A DNA stretch of 19,661 nt from a bacterium (GTDB lineage: Bacteria; BMS3Abin14), in contig JARGFV010000042.1 in assembly GCA_029210545.1 (NCBI GenBank), forward strand, positions 1 to 19,661, read 5' to 3'. The first letter of the stretch is position 1, and the number at the start of each line of letters is the position of its first letter. The translations under genes and the position numbers were made by a program. The notes beneath the pieces are model-generated. The model saw only the letters and a program-made list of their open reading frames with translations, was not told where the DNA came from and made no database searches. Of the stretch, positions 1-8,361 are shown piece after piece.

Positions 1-288
1 CGCCTGTGGCCAGGAGAACGCTCCCTCTATGTCCGAAATGCCCTGGAGGTTCTCGGAGGACACCTGAGCCATGGCAGCCCTCACCTGCTCCCTGGCCGCT
101 TCCGCCTCCATCTGGAGCTTGACCATCTCCGGGTCGCCCTTGATGGCCGTCAGGATATTCTCCACGATCTGCGGGGTCGTCCCGGCCGCAGTGGCAATGG
201 ACGAGGACCTCGGCCGCAGGGCGTCCACCAGGCCTGTGGGATCCAATTTCCCGAGGACCGGGAGGATCACATCCTTGAAAATCTTCAT
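1..288 (-). CDS. Phage protein, possibly 3TM-type holin (3' end off window)
   Basis: The reading frame opens with ATG at 288 behind an AGGTGA Shine-Dalgarno and stays open to the window edge, giving 96 visible residues. It begins MKIFKDVILPVLGKLDPTGL and continues with an Ala/Glu/Gln-rich helical stretch (about residues 55-80). No membrane segment is visible yet. The amphipathic start followed by a charged helix resembles the N-terminus of the GTA/3TM holin family, whose membrane segments come later. It starts 5 bases after the endolysin stop, and its Shine-Dalgarno overlaps that stop, so a lysis role fits. The holin assignment is inference. It could also be an unrelated structural protein. 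Confidence 0.55.
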   Translation of the reverse strand, partial: MKIFKDVILPVLGKLDPTGLVDALRPRSSSIATAAGTTPQIVENILTAIKGDPEMVKLQMEAEAAREQVRAAMAQVSSENLQGISDIEGAFSWPQA

Positions 289-292
289 CTCG

Positions 293-778
293 TCACCTCA
301 CTGCGTTCTCGATCGCGCGGCGGAACCAGGCCTTGATGAATTTATCCAACTGCACCCGATTCATACCAATACCGTGGTAATAGAGCAGGCAGTTCTCCAG
401 GAACCTGCGGCGGATATAGAGCTGTCTCCCTATGTCGTTCACTGCGGTCAGCGTTATTGGACCGATGATGCTGTCCTCTGCGACACCGACAGTCCGCTGG
501 AGGAAGATGGCCGCCTTTGGCAACCCCGCGTTGACAGCGAAGTCGAAAACCTGGAGACAAAGGATGGGGTCATTGATCTTGTCCATCCAGACGCGCCAAT
601 AATCTGTCCGATAGATCTCCATGGCCCGGTCTCTGGTCAGGTTGACGATGTCCACATCGGGGTGAGCCCGGGCCGATATCCCGAAGTTGGTCTCCCCGCC
701 TGGATCAGCGGGATCGAAGACATACCCGCCCTCATGGCGGAGTATCTCTTCGATCAGACTGTTGAATCTCTCACTCAT
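293..778 (-). CDS. Endolysin, glycoside hydrolase family 108 N-acetylmuramidase
   Basis: A 161-residue peptidoglycan hydrolase that would cut the MurNAc-GlcNAc backbone at lysis. The GH108 signature is clear. HEGGY at residues 15-19 carries the predicted catalytic Glu16, followed by DPADPGGETNFGIS at 22-35. The second half (about 90-160, with FLQRTVG, GPIT and LYYHGIG) matches the C-terminal peptidoglycan-binding part usual in this family. Full length for the family. There is no signal peptide, so release should depend on a holin. The ATG overlaps the upstream stop as ATGA, so translation is probably coupled. Confidence 0.93.
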   Translation of the reverse strand: MSERFNSLIEEILRHEGGYVFDPADPGGETNFGISARAHPDVDIVNLTRDRAMEIYRTDYWRVWMDKINDPILCLQVFDFAVNAGLPKAAIFLQRTVGVAEDSIIGPITLTAVNDIGRQLYIRRRFLENCLLYYHGIGMNRVQLDKFIKAWFRRAIENAVR

Positions 779-978
779 TTGAAGAGAGCCCTTTCATGGC
801 CTGCCGGCAAATATAGGACCACCAGATCCATGGACTTCTCCAACTCCTCGAGGCGCCTCAGAACAGGGCAGGCCTCTTTGCAGACCCCAGAGTGATACAG
901 GTCGTGCCTCAGACTCACCATGACGTTCCTCGGGTGAGGTAGCCGGATGTCTGGACGTGCCTGATCCGTGTCACTCAT
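775..978 (-). CDS. Small phage protein in lysis cassette, unknown function
   Basis: A 67-residue protein, MSDTDQARPD to ERALFK. The ATG at 978 overlaps the upstream stop (ATGA), and its own stop overlaps the endolysin start in the same way. I chose this start over a longer in-frame extension because of that coupling and because the extension has shadow-frame composition. It has two cysteines (33, 37; CKEAC) and a charged helix (RRLEELEKSMD). No membrane segment or signal peptide is convincing. Its place directly upstream of the endolysin suggests an accessory lysis role, but no family is recognised. Confidence 0.7.
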   Translation of the reverse strand: MSDTDQARPDIRLPHPRNVMVSLRHDLYHSGVCKEACPVLRRLEELEKSMDLVVLYLPAGHERALFK

Positions 979-1238
979 TGCCCAATCATCTCCCTCACCC
1001 TCGCCCATATCCCTGTGAGGACCAGTCCGATCGTTCCGGTCACCACCACCGCAACCGTCACAGCGAGGATGGTGCGTTTGGTTGCCTTGGTGCCGTCGTA
1101 GATTGAATCGATAAAGTTGATCAGATTTTCCATTTTCTCTGGCGGGATGGAGTAGCGGCACTGATGGACCAGCGCACGCTCCTGCATCGCGTCCAGAATC
1201 GCGGAGACATCGGCGGGCGTCAGGTTGCGATCTGTCAT
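975..1238 (-). CDS. Single-TM membrane protein, candidate holin or lysis accessory
   Basis: An 87-residue protein with a soluble N-terminal half and one strong hydrophobic segment near residues 57-79 (ILAVTVAVVVTGTIGLVLTG), ending in a short charged tail. It overlaps both neighbours by 4 bases. Tail-anchored topology two genes before a GH108 endolysin fits a holin, pinholin or lysis regulator, but one TM segment alone does not identify a class. No homologous family is named with confidence. Confidence 0.75.
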   Translation of the reverse strand: MTDRNLTPADVSAILDAMQERALVHQCRYSIPPEKMENLINFIDSIYDGTKATKRTILAVTVAVVVTGTIGLVLTGIWARVREMIGQ

Positions 1239-1543
1239 GTCGTCTCCATGAGCACCAGGGTGGTCAGGCCGAGACCGTCAGGCTCGATGCCGACGACCTT
1301 ATAGCGGGTCCGGGTGCCGTCAACGGGGATGGTGAACACATCGTCGTGCGCGATACCCTCCACGTCCGCCGATCTGCAGATGGCCGTTGGCCCCAGAGCT
1401 TCGACCACTCCGAGGTTCGTTTCGATCGGCTCGTTCACCAGGTCGAAAATGATGGGGATCTGGCCGCCGTCATAGGTAGCCAGGACGGCGAAATCGTCCG
1501 TGCTGACGAGCTGAGCCAGGTCCCCGGCGAAATCAATGGTCAT
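1235..1543 (-). CDS. Head-tail joining protein, lambda gpFII-like
   Basis: A 102-residue protein starting MTIDFAGDLAQL. The ATG at 1543 overlaps the previous stop as ATGA, so I reject the longer upstream extension of the frame. The sequence is mostly beta: an open strand pair (VLATYDGGQIPIIFDL), a middle section (EALGPTAICRSADVEGIAHDDVFTI) and a C-terminal hairpin (YKVVGIEPDGLGLTTLVLM). This layout matches the phage head-tail attachment proteins of the lambda gpFII type, which close the portal side of the head and receive the tail. Its position after the capsid genes agrees. The call rests on pattern and synteny. Confidence 0.75.
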   Translation of the reverse strand: MTIDFAGDLAQLVSTDDFAVLATYDGGQIPIIFDLVNEPIETNLGVVEALGPTAICRSADVEGIAHDDVFTIPVDGTRTRYKVVGIEPDGLGLTTLVLMETT

Positions 1544-1920
1544 GGCGTGAGCTGCTGCCTCGTCACCAGCACAACGCCGAATGTGAAACTCGGTGTCGTG
1601 CCGGCAATGGTGGCCACCGCCCGGATGTATTTGTCCGTGTCGATGTCCACGCCGATGGCCTGGAGAGAACCCCCCGCCGTATTGTCCACCTGTGTGAATG
1701 TGGCCCCGCTGATATCCGACCAAGCCGAGTTGTCAGGGCTGGACTGGAGTTTCACGTCCAGTGTCGGTGTGGTGCCGGTACCGGCTGCGGCGTGGAGGAT
1801 GACCTTCCCTTCTCCGATGTCACTGCTGACATCCACACCGGTCCCGTTCGCGCTTGCACCTCTTGCCGCGACAGGAAACAGCTCGATATTCTCGTTAAAT
1901 TTTTGAGCGCTCAATGACAT
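1540..1920 (-). CDS. Phage structural protein downstream of capsid, unknown role
   Basis: A 126-residue protein with an AAGGAG Shine-Dalgarno 6 bases before the ATG. It is rich in Gly, Ala, Thr and Ser and looks all-beta, with the recurrent phage pattern LDVKLQSSPDNSAWSDI followed by FTQVD and DKYIRAVATIAG. Proteins of this kind are common just after major capsid genes in temperate phages and are usually left hypothetical. A capsid decoration or stopper role is possible, but nothing in the sequence decides it. It is coupled to the gpFII-like gene by a 4-base overlap. Confidence 0.75.
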   Translation of the reverse strand: MSLSAQKFNENIELFPVAARGASANGTGVDVSSDIGEGKVILHAAAGTGTTPTLDVKLQSSPDNSAWSDISGATFTQVDNTAGGSLQAIGVDIDTDKYIRAVATIAGTTPSFTFGVVLVTRQQLTP

Positions 1921-1952
1921 AATTATCTCCTTACCAGGTAGAGACCCAGGAC

Positions 1953-2165
1953 CTATTTTTTCGCTGCCGACTTCTTTGGTCCATCACGCTCTCCCTCGCC
2001 GGCGGCCGTTTTGGGTTCCGCTTTGGCGGGCCCTCCGTCCTTGATCTCCTCCGCCTTCCCGAGCTGGATGAGCTTTCGCGCGGCAGAAAGCGAAATTTCA
2101 ACGACGTCGCCAGCCTTGACAAGCTTCATGTCGGCCATAGTGGTTTTGAGGATCTTGACTTTCAT
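1953..2165 (-). CDS. Small Lys-rich protein next to capsid gene
   Basis: A 70-residue protein. The frame runs further upstream, but the ATG at 2165 has GGAGGG 5 bases before it, whereas the upstream ATG at 2228 has only a weak site, so I start here. Residues 1-45 (MKVKILKTTMADMKLVKAGD, then ARKLIQLGKAEEI) form a small fold typical of short proteins encoded beside phage capsid genes. The rest is a low-complexity tail rich in Lys, Ala and Glu ending KKSAAKK. It lies 67 bases after the capsid stop. Function unknown, possibly head completion. Confidence 0.7.
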   Translation of the reverse strand: MKVKILKTTMADMKLVKAGDVVEISLSAARKLIQLGKAEEIKDGGPAKAEPKTAAGEGERDGPKKSAAKK

Positions 2166-2231
2166 GTTCCCTCCAATGGCCCGGGAGCCTGGAACCAGCC
2201 CCCGGGCCGTATCCGTGGTTAATGTCATGCC

Positions 2232-4097
2232 TTAGGCGTTTTTGCTGAAGGACGCTCCATGTCCCACGCCGACGTCGTAGTCCAGGAACAACCTCAGGAC
2301 GAGTCCTCCGGCCGCGGCCTTTGTTGCCTCGTCGGGTTTGAGATCCAACCCGCCCCACATGCCGATGATGGTCTCCCGGAAGTTCCCGAAGAGGATCCCG
2401 TTGGCCGGCATATTTGTGGTGGCAAGAGCTTTGTACCCGTTGATCTCTCCGCCCTCCATTAGGAAGACCGGATAGCCAGTCACCTTCGCGGTGGTCTTAC
2501 AGTGTCCCTGCACGGCCGGGGTGATGAGGTAGGCGAGATTGCCCTTGAGCGCCTTGGCGGTGAGTACGTCAGTCTCAAAGTCGACCAGGTTGCTCCAGGT
2601 GGGTTGACCAGGCGTGGTGATCGTAACGGTGCCGATCCCGGTGGCACCCAAAATGCCCAGAGGCTGGCCGGCTGCTCCGGACCCGTTGATCACCTTGGCC
2701 TCCATCTCCACGGCGGCTCCGCGTACCAGAAGGTTCCGGACCACGGCCTCCGCCGCCGGCTGGGACTGCTTCAGGAACCTGCGGGACATCGGGACAGCCC
2801 CGCCCAGAGTTTTCGGGCTGAGGGTCACTTCGCTGGTCGCGGGGGTGCTGTCGGTGACATTCACATCCTCAGTGACGTGATAGAACGTAGCGTCGCCCAT
2901 GGAGGGGATCTCGACGTTACCCACCAGACCGGGAAGGATCATCGCGCCGAGACCCACCACATACAGTTCTTGCCGCAGGGCGTCGATGAAGTTGGCCGCC
3001 AGATGGTCGGTACCCACCATCTCGGCGCCGGTGGTGGCCGTGCCGGCAACCAGGACGCGCTTTTCACCGCCGAATGGGATGTCGAGGGGGACCAGGAAGC
3101 CGTTGGGCTTTTTATCCATCTTCTCGGCCAAGGCTCTGGACACCTCGAGTTCGAACGGGGCCTTGCTCCAGTCCTTCTCGAGGGACGCCTGGATAGCGCG
3201 GAAGAGGCTATACTGGTTGACCTCACGGTCGGACATGCCGAGATGGCCCGGCATTTTCTCGACGGGTTTGGTGGAGATCACCTTGAGCACGTGGGCCCTG
3301 AACTCCTCGACGCCCTTTCCGCTCTCAATGAACTCGTCGGCGGCCGCCTCAATGCCATCAGCGTGACGCCCGAGCATTTTGGCGATGGCCATGATGTCCT
3401 GCACGCGGCCGTGTTCTGCCTTTCTGGCTTCCTCACGGATGCTGCTGACATCCACGGAAGGCTGAGGTGTGGACTTGGGCTGCTCCTGTTCTCGGGTTTC
3501 TATTTCTTTTTCTTTGTCCATCTTCTTCTCCTTTTCCTGTGGTCCAGGCTCGGGCGCCGGAGGCCCGCCATTCCCGACTTGCTCGCCGGCCGCCGTCCGC
3601 CCGACGCCTACCGACATATCGGCAGGGATCGCAACGAACGACGCCTCCAGCGGCTCCCAGTCGGTCACCCTGTAGGTCGACGGTCTGTCCTTAACCTCTT
3701 TTTCCAGGACCATCTCGTGAATCTGATATGAGACACTCATGTTCTGCCGGATGCCATCCTTGACATCCTGCATTTCCTGCTCTGCTCTCGCGGACCTGCT
3801 GAACCGGACGATGCCGCGGATCCGCCTGTCCTTGTCCAGCCTAGCGCCTTCCAGTATCCCGATCTGGGCGGACCGGTTGTGATCCACCAGAATGGGAAGT
3901 CCCCGGTCGAGCCGCTTCATCCGGATACTTCCTGGACCATGGTCCAGAACCTCGAGGCCCCACCACCGGTCCACCGGCTCCTCGGAACTGATGGATACCG
4001 AGACGGTGCGCGCCTCTTCGTCAAGGGATGCCCGGTCCAGTTCGAGTGTCCTGAGAACCGGTCCTCCGCTCTTAACTCGTGTGATAAGGTCTTTCAT
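2232..4097 (-). CDS. Fused prohead protease and HK97-fold major capsid protein
   Basis: A 621-residue protein that joins two genes usually separate. Residues 1 to about 170 form an HK97-type (U35) prohead protease. The likely catalytic His is H73 in LVDHN and the likely Ser is S121 or S123 in NMSVSY, with EASFVAIPADMSVGVGR closing the domain. Residues about 170-275 are a charged, coiled-coil-prone linker rich in Glu, Lys and Gln, acting like a scaffold or delta domain. Residues about 280-621 are the capsid domain, with the typical late motif NGSGAAGQPLGIL. The ATG overlaps the portal stop (ATGA). The protease would be expected to free the capsid part during maturation. Confidence 0.95.
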   Translation of the reverse strand: MKDLITRVKSGGPVLRTLELDRASLDEEARTVSVSISSEEPVDRWWGLEVLDHGPGSIRMKRLDRGLPILVDHNRSAQIGILEGARLDKDRRIRGIVRFSRSARAEQEMQDVKDGIRQNMSVSYQIHEMVLEKEVKDRPSTYRVTDWEPLEASFVAIPADMSVGVGRTAAGEQVGNGGPPAPEPGPQEKEKKMDKEKEIETREQEQPKSTPQPSVDVSSIREEARKAEHGRVQDIMAIAKMLGRHADGIEAAADEFIESGKGVEEFRAHVLKVISTKPVEKMPGHLGMSDREVNQYSLFRAIQASLEKDWSKAPFELEVSRALAEKMDKKPNGFLVPLDIPFGGEKRVLVAGTATTGAEMVGTDHLAANFIDALRQELYVVGLGAMILPGLVGNVEIPSMGDATFYHVTEDVNVTDSTPATSEVTLSPKTLGGAVPMSRRFLKQSQPAAEAVVRNLLVRGAAVEMEAKVINGSGAAGQPLGILGATGIGTVTITTPGQPTWSNLVDFETDVLTAKALKGNLAYLITPAVQGHCKTTAKVTGYPVFLMEGGEINGYKALATTNMPANGILFGNFRETIIGMWGGLDLKPDEATKAAAGGLVLRLFLDYDVGVGHGASFSKNA

Positions 4098-5554
4098 ATC
4101 GCCTCCTCTTTGGCGCCGGACATACCTGACAGGGTCAGTCCGAGTTCCTTGGCTCTGGCCTCTTCTTCAGCCAGCTGGGTGAGGATGTCCTCGAAATCCA
4201 TTCCGCGTTCAGCTGTTGTCTCGGTGCGTGTCCTTGTACCAGCCCGGATCGCCGCGATGTTTGCATTAGCGTCCTTTAGGGGATCCACCCAGTCCCAGCC
4301 GCGTGGCTGCCAGGTCGGGGAGTTCAACCTCCGGTAATCCCTGGGAAGGAAGCTTTCTCCGAGAGCGCTGTTGGATAGAGTCCAGAAGAGCCACCCCTCG
4401 AAAATCGGGGCACACAGGGACTCGATGAACCAGTTATGGAGCGTCCTCCAGTTCTGCCGCTCCTCAAGGACACCGCTGCGGATGCTCGAGAAATTGACGG
4501 CCTCCAGGTCTGAGGAGAGGGTACTGTATGCCACGCCCAGGCCGCTGGCGGTTTTCTGGAGCATCGCTTTTACGAAAGGGTTGAACTTGCCGGACGGGCT
4601 GTCCGGGTCAAAGGGCTTGAAGTCTTGCCCTACCGGGAGCTGCTCGATGACACCGGGCTCAAACTCGGTGATGGTATTCCCGTCGCTATCTTTATCGTCG
4701 CCGTTGTAGTCGTCGCCGGTAGGCGTGACGATGAACCCCATTTTTGAGGCGGCTGCGCGGGCGGCCACCAGTTCCGCCTCCGCGTAGGCGTCCACCATTC
4801 TCAGGGTCCCCATGGCCGTGTGCATCCACGGCACCCCGCGGGACTGACCGGCGCGGTCCGGTTTGAAGACATGGACGATTCTGTCGGCGGAGACCTTGAC
4901 GTATTGCTGCCCCTTATATGTGTGCCAGGTATAATCTCCCGGGTGATAGGCCAGCATGTGGTAGGCTATGGGCCTTCCAAAGCGATCTTCTTCCACCCCC
5001 ATCAGGATCCTATTGCCGTTCTGGAGGTCGGTCGTGAGGTCCTCATCCAAATGGTCCGCCTCCACAATATTCAGAGCGTACCCGAACCTGTTGTCCGCCT
5101 CTTCTCCCAAGACTTTTTCGATCAGGATCTCTCCATCCCTCGGAGTGGACTCGGCGACAAGCCGTTGCACGCCGAGCCACGAGTATTTACCGCAGATCGT
5201 ACAGGTCCCTCGCTGTCCCCATTCCTTCCAAGCCGCCTCGATGATCCGGTTGGCCATTTTATCTAGTGTCCGACCGTTCGGGTATGTCACCCTCATCTGC
5301 AGGCCAACACCGCGTGGACCGACCACGTTGGAAACGCAGGTCTGGAGGTATCTGCGGGCGTAGTCATTGTTCATTGCCAGGTCCCGGCTCCTCCCCCTGA
5401 GCGCCTTGAGGGTGTAGCGGAGTTCCCCGTTGGCGGAGAGTGAGGTCGTTTTCCAGTCATTGCTGAGCCTGTCGCTGCCCCCGGCGGAATAACCTCTCTG
5501 CCCGGATTTGCGCTTGAGCGGCCTCGGGAAGATCCGCTTAAGGAATTTCTTCAT
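4094..5554 (-). CDS. Portal protein, lambda gpB family
   Basis: A 486-residue protein of the lambda-type portal family, the dodecameric ring through which DNA enters the head and to which the tail attaches. Family features seen in order are: the basic N-terminus MKKFLKRIFP; the block LRGRSRDLAMNNDYARRYLQ; VVGPRGVGLQ; DGEILIEKVLG; the clip-region match IVHVFKPDRAGQSRGVPW; and ASGLGVAYSTLSSDLEAVNFSSIRSG near residue 350. I start at the ATG at 5554, which overlaps the upstream stop (TGATG) and has GAGG 8 bases upstream. A TTG one codon earlier is possible. Length is typical. Confidence 0.95.
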   Translation of the reverse strand: MKKFLKRIFPRPLKRKSGQRGYSAGGSDRLSNDWKTTSLSANGELRYTLKALRGRSRDLAMNNDYARRYLQTCVSNVVGPRGVGLQMRVTYPNGRTLDKMANRIIEAAWKEWGQRGTCTICGKYSWLGVQRLVAESTPRDGEILIEKVLGEEADNRFGYALNIVEADHLDEDLTTDLQNGNRILMGVEEDRFGRPIAYHMLAYHPGDYTWHTYKGQQYVKVSADRIVHVFKPDRAGQSRGVPWMHTAMGTLRMVDAYAEAELVAARAAASKMGFIVTPTGDDYNGDDKDSDGNTITEFEPGVIEQLPVGQDFKPFDPDSPSGKFNPFVKAMLQKTASGLGVAYSTLSSDLEAVNFSSIRSGVLEERQNWRTLHNWFIESLCAPIFEGWLFWTLSNSALGESFLPRDYRRLNSPTWQPRGWDWVDPLKDANANIAAIRAGTRTRTETTAERGMDFEDILTQLAEEEARAKELGLTLSGMSGAKEEAI

Positions 5555-6111
5555 CAAACAAACCTCGCCTTGATCCTGCCGCTGTGGCCCTCACCGTTGG
5601 CGATGCGCTCAGCCTTCTCCTCCATGACCACCTGCTGTCGCCAGAAAGACCATTCGTCCCGTATTTCTTTGTGGGACATGTGCTGGAGTGACCGCCCGGC
5701 GATGGTGTAGTTCAGATCACTGCGGGAGGCCCGCCCCTGAATGACGGCCTCGAGGGCGTCGAGGGTTTTCCTGGCATGGGTGCGGCCGTCGTAGGCCCCT
5801 GAGACGGAGGACAGATCCTCGAGTACGATGATGGACCCGAGATCCACAGTGTAGACATCGGACCCGTCGGTGACTTTCGCGGACCAGTTATAGACCCCTG
5901 GCTCCCACACCGCGGTCGTCGCCGGCGCAACGGAAACCAGGTGGGTGCCGTCACCATTATCAGATGCCGTGATGTCGATTTCACCGGGGAGCCCGCGGAG
6001 GGCGTAGGAGAGCGTCCAGGTTGCTGGAGGATAATCGGACAGCGCACGAGTCCACTTGACGGTATCGCCAGCGCGGACCTGTGAAGGCTCTGTGGTAGGA
6101 ATGGTCGTCAC
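5554..6111 (-). CDS. Ig-like domain plus gpW-like head-tail joining protein
   Basis: A 185-residue protein between terminase and portal, where lambda encodes gpW. The N-terminal part (to about residue 105) is all-beta and Ig-like (IPTTEPSQVRAGDTVKW, GDGTHLVSVAPATT, GVYNWSAKVTDGSD). The C-terminal part is helical and resembles gpW: a helix ARKTLDALEAVIQGRA, a hairpin DLNYTIAGRSLQHMS, then a helix to the end. I favour the GTG at 6111, which sits 4 bases after GGGAGAGG. The frame extends to a TTG at 6159 with no ribosome site. The gpW assignment is by pattern and synteny; the Ig-like part is inferred from composition. Confidence 0.75.
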   Translation of the reverse strand: MTTIPTTEPSQVRAGDTVKWTRALSDYPPATWTLSYALRGLPGEIDITASDNGDGTHLVSVAPATTAVWEPGVYNWSAKVTDGSDVYTVDLGSIIVLEDLSSVSGAYDGRTHARKTLDALEAVIQGRASRSDLNYTIAGRSLQHMSHKEIRDEWSFWRQQVVMEEKAERIANGEGHSGRIKARFV

Positions 6112-6173
6112 ATAACCTCTCCCGGCTGTTGCTTGAGGAACGGTGTGATTATGTGACAAGTGTAGAGTGGTGT

Positions 6174-6386
6174 TTAACGGTGGGATACGTCGTTATGTCC
6201 GCTTATGTCCGCTTGTGGCACGTCATTTTTCGTCTCGATTTCCCGAATGGCGCTGTCTGGGATGAGATATCCCCTCCCGCCAGGCGAGATAGTCGCGCAG
6301 ATTTTGCCATCGTGGATCCAGCGGCGGACAGTCCGCTGGGACCGGTGGAACCGGTGGGCCACATCTTTCACGGTCCAGTATCTCAT
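6174..6386 (-). CDS. MerR/excisionase-type helix-turn-helix protein
   Basis: A 70-residue DNA-binding protein. RYWTVKDVAHRFHRSQRTVRRWIHDGKI is a helix-turn-helix of the Xis/MerR N-terminal type, followed by a beta wing (ATISPGGRGYLIPDSAI). I chose the ATG at 6386, 9 bases after AAGGAG; an ATG three codons earlier abuts that site. It lies between the large terminase and the gpW-like gene, where lambda has nothing. It may be a late regulator, an accessory packaging protein or a displaced excisionase. No other Xis candidate is evident in this window. Confidence 0.8.
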   Translation of the reverse strand: MRYWTVKDVAHRFHRSQRTVRRWIHDGKICATISPGGRGYLIPDSAIREIETKNDVPQADISGHNDVSHR

Positions 6387-6402
6387 CCAGCCCATCTCCT
6401 TA

Positions 6403-8361
6403 CTACCAGTTTTTCACGAACCCGCCCTTACGGCGTCTCTTCGCTTTCGCAGGTTTAGGCGGTGGCGTCTCGGCGGGTGATTCATCTTTCTTCATCTCCT
6501 CCGCTTTCCGCTCGAGTTGCTTCGCGCGAGCCTCCACCAGGCGGTAAGGATCCGAGGCCATGGAGTAGATCGCGGCGATGTTGTAGACGCGCAGATCCAG
6601 CGCCTCGTTGCGCAGCCCTGGCCGCCGCTTCTCCCAGACGCGGCGACGGCCCTTTACCACCTGGTGCTCTGCGGTGAGCTGTTTAAAATATTCCCCTTCG
6701 TAGCCGTCACCCTCCGGAAAGTGGCAGTAGCCTGGCCCATGGGCCTCCGTCGTCAACCAGGCATAGAGAACATCTTTCGTGGTGTTCGTCCGAACGCTAT
6801 AGAGCGGGACGCCGCCCACGACCTTCCCCCTCACCTTCCGGGTCCTCGCCAGGGAACGAATGACAATATCAGACTTCTTGTCGTCACGGTCCTCCCCCTT
6901 GATAGCGAAATATCCGAGCGCCGTCCTGCGGCGGGTGAACTTGTAAACGTCGTCCGTCAGGTAGCCTGAGTCCACGAACACCCGGCTAATCTGGAGGTCA
7001 ACCCCAAGGGCGTGGCGACGCGGGCGCCGCAGGAATGTCTCGAGGTCCTGCCAGACGTGAGGCTGCCGGGGATCCCCGGAGATGGCGCCGTGCTCGATCC
7101 CCCAGGACTCGAGTCCGAGTCCCCACCCAAGGATTTCGTATTCCAGCCGGTCAGCCTGTACGTCAACCGAGGCAGTGAGAAGGCAGACGGCCGGAGGAAG
7201 AAGGGGACCATATCTTGACACGTTCGCCTGCAGTTGCTCGATGTCGATCTTCTCGCTGGGCGGTTCCCAGACCTCGGCAAGAGATGTGTTCAGCCACACC
7301 TTGAATTTCTGTGGGTTGTTGTCCTTTTTGGCGGAGAGGAACTGTTGGACGATATCAGCCCAGCGCTTCCATGGGCTGTAAAGCCCGTTGATATGGAAGC
7401 CGGCAACGGGTCGGCCCTTGTGTCTCGGGATCCACTTCCCCCCCACAAGCATGTCCTGCTTGTGGTCCTCGGTTATCAGTACACCACAGTGCCGGCAGGC
7501 GTAGAGGACCTCACCTGTCAGCTGGTGGTCCTTGTGATCAAACCGCAGGTTCGCCCATTCCAGCACCTGGCGCTGGCCGCAGTCAGGACATGGGACATGA
7601 TACTGCCTCTGGTCGGAGGCCTCATACTCAGACTCGATAGCGGAAAGGCCGGCTTCGGTCGGGGTCGAGAGATCAAACTCCTTCCGCCAGGCGTAGGTCT
7701 GGGTGCGCTCGCGGGCCAGCAGCTTGGGGTCCCCCTGGCCGCCAACGTCAGCCGGGTACTCGTCGATCTCATCGAGGACGAGGTATTTGATGGGCATGCT
7801 GCGGAGGCCAGCCGGTGAGTTGGCCCCGGTGAGGATCATCGACCCCCCTGGGAACTCTTTCATCATGAGCGTATTGCCCGAGTCCTTCACCGTCCTGTCG
7901 GTGATCCTGGATCTGAGCTCAGGCGTGGCCGCGACAGTGGGGGCGATCCGGAGCTTGCTGAACTTGTCCCGGGCCACCTCGATGGTCGGCTGCACGATGA
8001 GCATGTTGCTGGGATCCAGGTGTACCACGAAGCCCGCCAGGTTGATGGCCGCCTCCGTACCTCCCACCTGGGCAGGCTTCATAAACACGACTCGGGAGAC
8101 CCCGCTATATGGGGAGAGGCAGTCCATGATCTCCCGCAAGTATGGGGTGCGGTCGGTGGACCAGGGCCCGGGCTCGGCGGCCGACTCCCTGGGCAAATAA
8201 CGATATTTGTCAGCCCACTGGCTGACGGTGAGATTGGGGACGGGCCGCAGGTGCTCACAGATGGTCAAATACTGGTTGAGGTCTCCGTCACCTTTGAGTT
8301 TTGGCCAAGGTCTCGGCGGCTTTTTTCGCCGACGAACTGACTGTCTCAATGGCCTTGTCAA
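6403..8361 (-). CDS. Terminase large subunit, GpA family
   Basis: A 652-residue packaging motor of the lambda gpA type. Residues 38-67 carry the family start LRPVPNLTVSQWADKYRYLP. The ATPase has a Walker A-like loop KPAQVGGTE (95-103) and Walker B LVLDEIDEYP (194-203). A zinc-binding insert has CPDC (258/261) and CRHC (289/292). The nuclease half begins near SVDVQAD (D400, D404), and the tail is Lys-rich. The frame opens at a TTG (8361) with GGAGGG just upstream and overlaps TerS by 74 bases. A start inside the first 33 codons (TTG at L32) would remove most of that overlap, so the N-terminus is uncertain. Confidence 0.95.
   Translation of the reverse strand: MTRPLRQSVRRRKKPPRPWPKLKGDGDLNQYLTICEHLRPVPNLTVSQWADKYRYLPRESAAEPGPWSTDRTPYLREIMDCLSPYSGVSRVVFMKPAQVGGTEAAINLAGFVVHLDPSNMLIVQPTIEVARDKFSKLRIAPTVAATPELRSRITDRTVKDSGNTLMMKEFPGGSMILTGANSPAGLRSMPIKYLVLDEIDEYPADVGGQGDPKLLARERTQTYAWRKEFDLSTPTEAGLSAIESEYEASDQRQYHVPCPDCGQRQVLEWANLRFDHKDHQLTGEVLYACRHCGVLITEDHKQDMLVGGKWIPRHKGRPVAGFHINGLYSPWKRWADIVQQFLSAKKDNNPQKFKVWLNTSLAEVWEPPSEKIDIEQLQANVSRYGPLLPPAVCLLTASVDVQADRLEYEILGWGLGLESWGIEHGAISGDPRQPHVWQDLETFLRRPRRHALGVDLQISRVFVDSGYLTDDVYKFTRRRTALGYFAIKGEDRDDKKSDIVIRSLARTRKVRGKVVGGVPLYSVRTNTTKDVLYAWLTTEAHGPGYCHFPEGDGYEGEYFKQLTAEHQVVKGRRRVWEKRRPGLRNEALDLRVYNIAAIYSMASDPYRLVEARAKQLERKAEEMKKDESPAETPPPKPAKAKRRRKGGFVKNW

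Noticed and set aside
71-895. Long plus-strand open frame opposite the lysis genes
   Set aside because: Lies opposite GH108 endolysin and neighbours with clear homology; low-complexity, unlike real proteins.
2502-3731. 409-codon plus-strand open frame opposite the capsid gene
   Set aside because: Antisense shadow of the protease-capsid gene in GC-rich DNA; composition is Gly/His/Arg-rich with no domain.
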